Shown: positions 19,701-27,130 of the stretch, piece after piece
How the letters are laid out: each line of letters opens with the position of its first letter
Position numbering within the stretch: position 1 is the stretch's first letter
From: Seminavis robusta
Taxonomy: Eukaryota; Bacillariophyta; Bacillariophyceae; Naviculales; Naviculaceae
DNA: 27,130 bases
Direction of reading: 5' to 3'
Assembly (NCBI GenBank): GCA_903772945.1
Contig: CAICTM010001547.1
Location: forward strand, 1 to 27,130
Made by a program: the position numbers and the translations under genes
Notes under the pieces: model-generated
The model's input: the letters and a program-made list of their open reading frames with translations, nothing else
Databases searched by the model: none
Told to the model about the DNA's origin: nothing

Positions 19701-20807
19701 ACTTTGAAGACATTGCGTCGCCACCCAGAGTTGGCCCTCCCCGAGGTTCGAGCGGCGAGCAAGGTCGAACTTCCCGACAATGTCAAGCTTCGCTTCCGTA
19801 TCCAAGCCAACAAGCTGGAGAAAAGGTCAAACGCACAGCTGTTGTACCTGTTCAACCATGATCGCAAGAAAGAAAAGACTCGGGTCACCGTTGAAAGCGA
19901 CGAGTACCAATATGATTTCTTCTCAAAGTCTAGATCCAAGCGAGGCTACGCTGGTATCGAGAAGACAGTTCTGGACTTGAAAACGAAGAACTCCGTCGTG
20001 CGAGAAGGAACCAGCAAGCGTTTGACTGTCGAGATGGACCGACAGAACCCCCGATCTCTCGTTGTTTGGGTTGATGTCTTTGACTACAAGCGGACTCTGG
20101 ATCGTCGTGGATTGCTCAAGCTGTTGGACAGTTTGAACAAGAGATACCAAAACCCTGACGACGAGGGTGCTGATTTCTTTGTGGAGCCCCCAATGCCCAC
20201 CGAGGAACCATACAAGCGCATCTACGCCAATTCCCGGATCTACGTCAATGGCGACAAGCTCATCAAGTTGGTGGAAGAGAAAACTCCGAAGGAATTGTTT
20301 GCTGAAATCCAATCTGTGGCGAAAGATCCGATTGGCTTTCACAACAAGCGCAAAATCAAGCAAGGTTTCAAGCAGTTGACCAAGGCAGTAGAGGAACTCA
20401 ACAAGCTCACTCCAGGGGAGGATGCTGAGAAGCAAACAATCAAAGTGCAGGACCGCTTGGCCGTGGCAGCCTTGCGACTTGTGAATGCCCTCTACCAAAG
20501 CAAGACGTGGGGAGTGTCCTATCTGCACAAGCTCTTTGGTAGTAATGGGATGCTTGTGGTGGGCGAAGTGTTTGGTGTACATGAGCGCACCAACATGCTT
20601 CAGGATCCCGATTGGGTCTCGAGGCTCCGTTATGCTGGCAAGAGTTGGGGCAAGCTAACAAACGTTCCTCCCATCTCTCGTTTCGTGAGGGTTGACCAGC
20701 CCACTCCTGCCAATGAACATGCCATGCTGGATATTCCCATGGAGCGGTTCCTCGGCACCATTGTCACGGGATACTCGGGAGGAATGGTTGGACTTGGCAG
20801 CCGATAG
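16761..20807 (+). CDS. Unrecognised large protein, four exons, 1250 aa
   Basis: Exons are 16761-17168, 17318-17648, 17724-18944 and 19015-20807. Introns of 149, 75 and 70 nt all have GTAAG donors and CAG acceptors. The joined frame is open from ATG to TAG, giving 1250 codons. I do not recognise the family. Residues 1-136 are helical and charged, with ERRDTLQQQVHD. The middle (about 255-650) looks like mixed beta structure with charged loops: KIKLGAEVHSEIIVIRLRQY, WERDLQLKYG, FIWNDFWHHLRDHSG. Residues about 640-840 are rich in alternating hydrophobic and glycine residues (FSVGIGLNATVARI, LSFSVGVGFPAVSS, VHLGFGLGNYIGSVGSSLSF), like amphipathic beta strands. Residues about 895-1250 are charged and mainly helical. 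No signal peptide and no clear transmembrane helix are visible. Codon use matches the neighbours, with no sign of recent transfer. It is divergent from the VTC-like gene. Confidence 0.85.
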
Positions 20808-20853
20808 ACGCCTCCTTTTCTTTGTTGAAGGAACATCAAGACACCAGCTTTTC

Positions 20854-21067
20854 ATTTACATGTGCCGTGACACCAACCATACTAGTAGCTCCTGTAGAAT
20901 TTCAAAATCCTCTGCTCTTTCTCAACTACAGCTACCAGTACACGGAGTGGTCTAGCTCTGGCAATTTACATGTGCCGTGACACCAACCATAGCTCCTGTA
21001 GAATTTCAAAATCCTCTGCTCTTTCTCAACTACAGCTACCAGTACTTGGAGTGGTCTAGCTCTGGCA
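20854..21067. repeat. Tandem duplication, 110 + 104 bp
   Basis: The unit starting ATTTACATGTGCCGTGACAC at 20854-20963 is repeated head to tail at 20964-21067. The copies are almost identical. They differ by six bases (ACTAGT present only in the first copy, after ACACCAACCAT) and a short substitution near the end (CACGG versus CTTGG). It lies just downstream of the 1250-aa gene, probably in its 3' UTR or terminator region. Confidence 0.92.
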
Positions 21068-21222
21068 AGCTACACGTAGTCTAGATGATGCTTTGTTGAA
21101 ACATACTGGTATTAATTAAGCAAGCTGCCACATGCCCAGCTATCCATACCTCACAGGAGATGCTCAGGTATCTGATCTTGAGAAACCTTGAGGTGGCAAG
21201 TGGCAAGCTTGTGGAGGGCTGT

Positions 21223-21254
21223 TGCCTTGTTGCCTTGTTGCCTTGTTGCCTTGT
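21223..21254. repeat. Octanucleotide microsatellite (TGCCTTGT)4
   Basis: Four perfect 8-bp units are present. This is a simple slippage repeat. Confidence 0.9.
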
Positions 21255-22620
21255 ACCACGGTAGTTCAAAATTAGAATAGAAATTACCTCGGCAGTCTAT
21301 CTGCCTGAGCCCTCACCCCCTTTTTTGGTATTTCCTGCTTCCTGTTTCCTGTTCCGGTGAAGCCAAAATATAGGGATAGAGATAGGCACAAGCCAACTCT
21401 GCAAACTTAGGGGTAGGAATAAATCATGATTATTCAAGGTTAGTGCACTCAACACAATAAGCCAGCAGAAGCTATAAAAGTTACAGGTACATACGGGAGT
21501 GACAGCTGTAAAATTATGGTTAGCGGGCGGCAACACACGACGAAGTCGGGTGTTGTCGCCAGGGCTACCTTAAATAAAAAAGAAGGTTATATTGAAGGAA
21601 TGATACCGCGCAGGGCTACTTTGAAAGAAGGGTGCAATCTCAAACATGTCATCATTCTTCTATCTGTCTTTCTGCCGAGGTATCGCAGCTCCCGCTGACT
21701 TAAGAATGGTGAGGTGGAAGGGTACAACATGTACTGTACCACTGTACCACTGTACATGTACCAGCAGTAAACGATGAGAACAGCTTACAGCTACTGTACC
21801 ACGTGTCTTCCAACTTCCAAGTCATTCTTATTTATTTACGCTGTACCTCAGTACTGAGAGCTACCGAGTACTCCTGTGAGAAAATAAATAATAAGTATAC
21901 AGGTAAGCGTCTCTGCCTGGACTCCGGAGCTCTCTGGAGTCTGGAGTCTGGAGTCCTACAATGTTCCATTATATCTACTAGCGGAAGTGGTACTGTACAC
22001 TGTACCAATTAACACCTTACCGGTATATACGTGGAAGCCACGTGTCCAATATTAAATAAGTTTGGCTACCAAGCAAGGCAATCTTGCTTTTGGGAGATCA
22101 CAAGTTTTAAGCAATCTCCTGGAACATCACACCGAATCGCGCCTTCTTTCCACTTCATATATCTATTATTCTCCTCCTTTTCCCAGTCTTGATACTGTTA
22201 ATTCTATTAGGAAACTAAAACCATGTAGACACTCTTATTGAGAAAGGAAAGGCCTTGAATTTATTTAAAGTTGAGGGAATGAACCATTCATTGTTAACTC
22301 CTCTCGAGACTATCCCATTTAATTGGTAATCCCACACTGTCCCACATCTTTTCGAGGATCTCATCCCACCGGTATGAACGAAGCATTTCAAGGGTAGTTG
22401 AAGTAAATATAGGGCTAAAGGTAGTTTCTACTGTGCATAGTTTTGTACGAAACTTTTTTTCCACACCTACCTGTCTACCAAAGCCGATGGACGCCACGGC
22501 AGCCCGAAGATCCAAAATGCGAACAGAGCAAGAAAGATCCTTTGTGGTACCTCTCCTCTCTCGCCCTCGAGTTTATCTCATCTCACAATTCAATTCTACT
22601 CCACAAACAAAACAGAAACC

Positions 22621-22992
22621 ATGCAACCAAACAGCAACAACAGCAGTGTCAGTAGCACCATGTGGGATAACGACTGGTCCCAAGATATCTCCATGGTTTT
22701 GGACTCTTCCGAGCCATGTTGGTCGGAAGACATCTCCGACGTTGTCTCACGCTCCTCCCTTAGTACATCCATGCATTCCCTCAGCGCATCGATCCACTCC
22801 TCCCCACAACAACGGGACGCCTATGGACATCGCATTGCCCGACGAGCTGAACGAAGCCGCAGGCGACACGCTCAAGCTCAAACTATGAAGTTGAAGCTGC
22901 AACGCAGTCGCGGATCACGAAATCTGTTTTCAGAAAACAAGAACGAAGAAGTGTCCCAACGACGATCCTCCGCTGGATCCTCCACACGATGA
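22621..22992 (+). CDS. Small Ser/Arg-rich hypothetical protein with repeated WS(E/Q)DIS motif, 123 aa
   Basis: I do not recognise a family. The ATG follows an A-rich leader (ACAAACAAAACAGAAACC), a good eukaryotic start context. The first 60 residues are acidic and serine-rich and carry two near-identical motifs 15 residues apart: WSQDISMVLDSS (19-30) and WSEDISDVVSRS (34-45). Residues 65-100 are strongly basic (HRIARRAERSRRRHAQ, KLKLQRSRGSR), probably helical, and could bind nucleic acid or act as a nuclear signal. The tail is Ser/Arg-rich. No membrane segment or signal peptide is visible. An overlapping plus-strand frame (22433-22888) is longer but has random composition. The presence of the internal repeat and the sharp acidic-to-basic polarity favour this frame as real. 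Confidence 0.55.
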   Translation: MQPNSNNSSVSSTMWDNDWSQDISMVLDSSEPCWSEDISDVVSRSSLSTSMHSLSASIHSSPQQRDAYGHRIARRAERSRRRHAQAQTMKLKLQRSRGSRNLFSENKNEEVSQRRSSAGSSTR

Positions 22993-24807
22993 GTTGGTGG
23001 CGACGAAAGACCTTCTTTTGACCATCTCTTCGAGCAGCTCATCAAAACCTCTCTATGCATCCATTTGATACCCTTCAAGGATTTCTTCTCTCCATATCCT
23101 GTTCTTTAATAGAATAACCCACTAGCTAGCGAAAACGATTCCAATAAGGTGTACTCAGGTAGATCGTAAAGTTGTAAGCTTGTTTCTGATTGAATCAAGT
23201 ATGAGTAGCGAGTGCCGTCATCTCGCTCAGGATGCACAAGCTTCATTTTTCGAGCAACTCTATGTTTGCTCCCTCATACTGGATGATTCCAAGCACCTCG
23301 ATCAGCAACATAACATGTACATGAATGTAATCAGGTGGCGAAGGGCTGACAACAAGCAAGGAGGATGCACCCGCCAATCACCCACTGCCGATTAAAGTTT
23401 GACTTCATGACAAGCCAGAACCCCTGCCATCATTAATCACGATAAAAAGCCTGAGGACTTGGGATAGACGATGAGCTATGACGACAAGGTTTACCAGGTA
23501 CTCAAGAACTACATGTATTGCTGTGCGTAGCTACTAGCTAGAGCTGAGCCAAGTGTAAGGAGTGAAGATGAAGTAGGGACAGCTGGAAGCGTGAAAATAC
23601 TACATGTACCAGAACTCTTGAGTGCGGGCACAGACATCACATTCATCACTGACCACGGAATGCAAAAGGGATTCAAAGCAGAAGAAGCAAACGGCCAACG
23701 GTAACAAGAAGGAAGCAAGCATGGGACGGATCTCGAATTGTGGTGTCATGTTTGGTTTGGCATGCATCTTAGTCTAGCTTGCACTTTTCAGAAGTCTCAT
23801 CATTGTAGTAGTACGGAATTGAGTAGGCAAAACGAGGCTTCGTGTCAACTTATGAGCTCAATTTGCTGAAAAATCAGTCCTACTACTTGACTAGTAGACT
23901 GCTCCGACTGGTCATCATCCAACGTACCAACCAAACTAAGAGTCCGTGACTACAAGCCAGCTAGCTAGTGTCTTGGGCCATCTTGGCATTCAGCCAAACA
24001 GCCAACAGCCAAACCTATTGGAGCTGTTCTTAGAGCTTCGGAAGTGCTCTCTCCATTCTCCAACGCCACACAAACCGAGGATCGATGGCTACGGCTCGTT
24101 ACATGTATGTATCCCGTCCCTATTGTTCCAGCCACACTGCAGTACAGAAGCTAGCTCTTGAGAATGCTGGTACCGGAGAGGCCAGCTCAGCAGCACACCA
24201 GCAGCTAAAGCTCTCATCTTGCATGCAATTTTTCTCGTAAGGTTTCTGGTTCTGTAGCTAGCTACAGTAGTAGCTTGGACTCTACTAGCAGCACCAGCTA
24301 TTAATAGTCTAGTAGTACATCTGCAATGTATATGGCATGTATGTACTCAATTACAGTCTTAACAGTTTTTGCGGACCACAGGATACCATAACTACTGCGG
24401 GGTACTCAGTATACTGGGTACTGTAGTAGATTTAGGCCACATCACGTCCTCACGACTTCGTCAGAAAGACTTGAGTACTGAAAGCTGTACTGAAGCAATG
24501 TTTAAATGTTTGTCAACTTCTTGTACCTCAAAAGTTTGGCAAGATCATTATTAAAAGTCAACGCACCAAGGATAACCATGATCACGTTGCCAGCTTAGCT
24601 GTCTAAATGAATCCCGCTGACGGATCCAGCATGAAAATGACTCCCTTTTTCGTTTGATGGATCCCTTCAGAGGCAGTTGGCTTTCTCGATGGCTCTATGC
24701 CTATGGGAAACCATCAAGAATGCCCACAGCGTCTACAAGGACTATCAAACTAACTATTAAGCACTCGTGACTTGCTTAATAGAGCCATTTTGCCGCACTC
24801 GGAGCCA

Positions 24808-24821
24808 TTAACACGTGTTAA
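24808..24821. promoter_or_regulatory. 14-bp perfect palindrome TTAACACGTGTTAA with a CACGTG core
   Basis: The palindrome contains CACGTG, the G-box/E-box recognised by bHLH and bZIP factors, flanked symmetrically by TTAA. It lies about 200 bp upstream of the transposase-like start codon. A regulatory role is only an inference. Confidence 0.35.
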
Positions 24822-24847
24822 AGAGAGGAAGATAGTGTAGAGGATGC

Positions 24848-24869
24848 CGATCGGCCGATCGGCCGATCG
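24848..24869. repeat. 22-bp perfect palindrome of CGATCGGC words
   Basis: CGATCGGCCGATCGGCCGAT followed by CG reads the same on both strands. It is an 8-bp tandem repeat (GATCGGCC) as well as a palindrome, and it lies about 155 bp before the transposase-like start codon. Confidence 0.9.
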
Positions 24870-25022
24870 ATCCGCTGATCCAAAGATGGCGGTGTTACTT
24901 CGATATTTTGGCCAAGACTACATGTGCGGAACGTTCCTAGGCTTACAAGGGAAGCAGTGGGGAGTCATGGACGGAGCAATGAACAACAAGAAAGTAGAAG
25001 CCACAACAATAAGCAAGCGACC

Positions 25023-27130
25023 ATGGCGCTTGAGGTGGACTCTGATTCCGATGATTCCATCGCTCTGGCGATGGCGACTGAGCCTGAGCCCGAGCCCGAC
25101 ACCCTGGAAGACTTTTTTGAAGAGGCTGATCTTCATTGGTTGTCAGCTGATCAGGTGCGAGAGATGCATGAAAAGGACAATCAAGGGAAGGTCCCACCAC
25201 CGTTGAAAGACTGGACGGAAGTGGACCCAAAAGATACGAAGTACCACATCACCGTGGGAAAGGCCAGAAGGGTTCTTTGGCAGCAATTCAAGCAAGAGCA
25301 TGGTCTCTTCAAGAGCAACATTGGCAAGATCAAGGAGAAACTGAATGCCACAACAGAAATGATGGCGGCGTACAAGTTTCTATTTGGCCAAGACAGTCGG
25401 ATTGCAGTGCTATTGCAAACCAAGCTGGAGCTCTCGAAACAAGAGTATCTCCATTTCATGGTCACCTTTCTGAAGTCTTGCCGCTACAAAATGCCTGTTG
25501 CTGCTTTGCATCGCTCTATGGACAACTTTGATTTGATGCCTTTGCGGCAATACAACACGATTTGGTCCAGACTTTCCGCTCTACCAAGGAATGCTCGGGG
25601 AGAATCGTTCTGGCAGGAGCTAGAAACGATTATCAACGATTGTTTGATGGAGCTCTTCATTGGACCGAATGATGACGAAGAAACGGAAGCCCTTCGCTTA
25701 GTGATGCCCTGGTTGCTTGGTTTAGACGATGACAAATTGCATTTCAACTACAGCACAAGCACGGATGCCGACGGGTTGAAAAGAGATCACCATGCACAAG
25801 ACAACCGGAGAGGTTTCACGGCTCACACCTGCTGCCATTCGGCCACATGTGTTCCGATTCAGGTTGCCTTTCAGCGAGAAGGAGAGACGGTTGTAGAGTG
25901 TACAAGGCGACTCATCAACGATCTTTTTGGGAAGCACACCGGCAAGTTGGTTCGACTATCGAACGTGACATTCTTCATGGACCGAGGGTATTGGAATGCG
26001 AAGGTCATGTTTGAATTGCTTGAGAAAGGAGCCGACATTCACGGCACAGTCAGACGGATGGATTGGGTGCCCTACACATTTGTTAAGGGCGAGAAGGAAG
26101 ATACCGCAAAGCCGCAGCAGGTTGATGCTGAGGCGGAGTTTCCAAACAAGCCAAAGAAAGTCAACATGAGAGGATACAAAGATACCTATCACATGGGCCT
26201 CAAATGGAAGGGAACGGAAGCGCAACGGAAGCTTGATCTCTTCGCCTATCGGAGTGGAACTGGAACTGCTGTTGCTATGATCGCCTCTTCGATCTACAGG
26301 AGGGACCACTATGATTTTACTCCGGCAAGCGAAGCCGATCATCGTTGGTACTATGACAAAGACATGGACCCACTTGACCGGAAGAAAAAGGCCATGAAGT
26401 TGCTTGTCGGCGACCCCGAAGAGTCCCATGCAACAACTCTGTTCGACAAACTTGAGCCAAGGACCTGCACTCAAGGCACTGCCGATTGGTTTGTTGATCG
26501 ACAGTTTTCGGGCACGTCCAGCACCATTTGTTCCCTTATTCTTGAGATCGCCCCTCTCATGGAGATGGACGAGGATGATCTTGATTTGTGGATGGCCTTT
26601 GAAACTGTCCTCGAGTATGCTGGAGTTGACAAGAGCATCCTTGGGAGTGCGATCCGTAAAAGAGAAGAAGAGGCAGCCAAAGCCGCAGAAGAAGCCGCCA
26701 TCACTGCAGCCGAAGCCACCGTCACCGCAGAAGATTCAGTTGACGGCAATGACAGCGACGGATCCAATGATGTCTTTCCTGCGGACAGGCCCGTTCGAGT
26801 CCAAGCCCAAGAATGGATCGACAAGCTTGTTGATCCAACGAATGGTGATGCGGATGCTGAGTTTAAAGAGCTTGCCCTCAAGGACAAAGCAACAGCAAAA
26901 GAAAAGATCGATTTGCTCTGTTGGATGCAGTCACTACTCAAGAAGACGGGCTTCAAGGAAACAGGGCTCGCTGCAACGAAGAAATTCTTTCAAGACTGGC
27001 TGTCAAAGCCGAAGAAGAGACGGCTGTTTGAACCTCTTACCGTTGCTCAATTGAAGACAATTGCAGCTGACAACAGAGTTATCGTGAAAGGAAAGAAGTC
27101 GGCAATCATTGATGAACTAGTCAAGCCTGA
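25023..27130 (+). CDS. DDE-type transposase-like protein with C-terminal SAP-like segment (partial, runs off window)
   Basis: The frame is open from ATG 25023 to the window end: 702 codons, no stop, no intron. Residues 1-70 are acidic. Residues about 110-225 are helical. LLGLDDDKLHFNYSTST (231-247) is a candidate first catalytic aspartate segment after a beta strand. VTFFMDRGYWNAKVMFELLE (315-334) is a hydrophobic strand ending in D-R-G-Y-W, the usual form of the second catalytic aspartate in IS4-like and related DDE transposases. HGTVRRMDWVPY follows. A candidate third acidic residue lies in 428-450. An HTCCHSATC group (268-276) may bind metal. Residues 546-570 are an alanine/glutamate-rich linker. 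Residues about 669-702 (LTVAQLKTIAADNRVIVKGK then KSAIIDEL) resemble a SAP DNA-binding motif. The superfamily is uncertain (PiggyBac-like or another IS4-related group). The other start possible, at 24844, is in a different frame. The open frame suggests a young copy. Confidence 0.7.
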   Translation, partial: MALEVDSDSDDSIALAMATEPEPEPDTLEDFFEEADLHWLSADQVREMHEKDNQGKVPPPLKDWTEVDPKDTKYHITVGKARRVLWQQFKQEHGLFKSNIGKIKEKLNATTEMMAAYKFLFGQDSRIAVLLQTKLELSKQEYLHFMVTFLKSCRYKMPVAALHRSMDNFDLMPLRQYNTIWSRLSALPRNARGESFWQELETIINDCLMELFIGPNDDEETEALRLVMPWLLGLDDDKLHFNYSTSTDADGLKRDHHAQDNRRGFTAHTCCHSATCVPIQVAFQREGETVVECTRRLINDLFGKHTGKLVRLSNVTFFMDRGYWNAKVMFELLEKGADIHGTVRRMDWVPYTFVKGEKEDTAKPQQVDAEAEFPNKPKKVNMRGYKDTYHMGLKWKGTEAQRKLDLFAYRSGTGTAVAMIASSIYRRDHYDFTPASEADHRWYYDKDMDPLDRKKKAMKLLVGDPEESHATTLFDKLEPRTCTQGTADWFVDRQFSGTSSTICSLILEIAPLMEMDEDDLDLWMAFETVLEYAGVDKSILGSAIRKREEEAAKAAEEAAITAAEATVTAEDSVDGNDSDGSNDVFPADRPVRVQAQEWIDKLVDPTNGDADAEFKELALKDKATAKEKIDLLCWMQSLLKKTGFKETGLAATKKFFQDWLSKPKKRRLFEPLTVAQLKTIAADNRVIVKGKKSAIIDELVKP

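Larger units (their letters stand above)
20808..22620. other. Non-coding stretch with a tandem duplication and palindromic words
   Basis: The first part is the 3' UTR of the 1250-aa gene. It includes a 110-bp tandem duplication and an 8-bp microsatellite, described separately. A GTAC-palindrome cluster (ACATGTACTGTACCACTGTACC and neighbours) lies at about 21728-21762, and a GGAGTCT run at about 21935-21956. The last ~200 bases before 22621 hold the leader of the small Ser/Arg-rich gene. No other gene was seen. Confidence 0.55.
22993..25022. other. Non-coding stretch before the transposase-like gene
   Basis: No credible gene is present; short frames at 23180-23395, 23946-24161 and 24369-24554 lack coding character. 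CTAG/GTAC clusters occur at about 23525-23545, 24128-24180 and 24240-24345. A 10-bp stem with 9-base loop lies at 24754-24782 (CTATTAAGCA and TGCTTAATAG), followed by two palindromes described separately. The left end of the transposon probably lies in the last few hundred bases, but I could not fix a terminal inverted repeat because its right end is outside the window. Confidence 0.5.

Noticed and set aside
19923..20582. Minus-strand 219-codon open frame
   Set aside because: It is antisense to exon 4 of the 1250-aa gene, whose frame is continuous and well supported.
22433..22888. Longer overlapping plus-strand frame (151 codons) at the small Ser/Arg-rich gene
   Set aside because: Its composition is random, and the alternative frame has a better start context and an internal protein repeat.
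24844..25206. Plus-strand 120-codon frame starting in the GATCGGCC palindrome
   Set aside because: It overlaps the transposase-like gene in another frame, and its start is made of the repeat itself.
25956..26474. Minus-strand 172-codon frame
   Set aside because: It is antisense to the transposase-like gene. The same applies to the frames at 26404-27054 and 26471-26956.
1..27130. tRNA, rRNA and riboswitch genes
   Set aside because: I looked for tRNA B-box-like GGTTCGAATCC with a matching acceptor stem and for other conserved RNA landmarks and found none. A covariance-model scan would be needed to exclude small RNAs.

Overview
The window is eukaryotic nuclear DNA, most likely from a diatom, probably a pennate one. 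The evidence is: (i) compact intron-poor genes separated by long non-coding stretches; (ii) short GT-AG introns of 70-149 nt with GTAAGT/GTGAGT donors; (iii) a DUF6824-type basic nuclear protein, a family I know mainly from diatoms; (iv) a decayed Ty1/Copia gag of the sort common in diatoms; (v) intergenic DNA full of CTAG, GTAC and CCGG tetramers. The species cannot be fixed from the sequence.

Layout. 1-1000: Copia gag remnant on the minus strand, broken by at least five frame changes, followed by a possible LTR/leader and a 38-codon orphan exon. 1741-3445: non-coding, with a 40-bp foldback pair. 3446-5740 (-): a 764-aa fusion of an IMPACT-N/UPF0029 domain with an AlkB-type 2OG-Fe(II) dioxygenase and a hydrophobic C-terminal tail. 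5741-8645: non-coding. 8646-9458 (-): DUF6824 protein. 9459-12660: non-coding, with three separate repeat structures, the most striking being a ~330-bp block built from the word TCAGACGAT on both strands. 12661-14030 (+): a three-exon PAP2/lipid phosphate phosphatase. 14401-14640: a decayed duplicate of the 3' end of the next gene. 14724-16313 (-): a VTC-domain (polyphosphate polymerase-like) protein without an SPX domain. 16761-20807 (+): a four-exon, 1250-aa protein that I do not recognise, divergent from the VTC gene across 447 bp. 20808-22620: non-coding, with a 110-bp tandem duplication. 22621-22992 (+): a small Ser/Arg-rich protein with a repeated WS(E/Q)DIS motif. 22993-25022: non-coding, with palindromes. 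25023 to the window end (+): a DDE-type transposase-like protein with a C-terminal SAP-like segment, cut by the window edge.

How they fit together. There is no operon logic here. The only pair likely to share control is the divergent VTC-like gene and the 1250-aa gene. The VTC-like protein and the PAP2 phosphatase both belong to phosphate or phospholipid chemistry, but their proximity alone does not show a shared pathway. Both window ends are transposon material. The most novel items are the IMPACT-AlkB fusion, the TCAGACGAT block, the orphan 1250-aa protein beside the VTC gene, and the VTC 3'-end duplicate.
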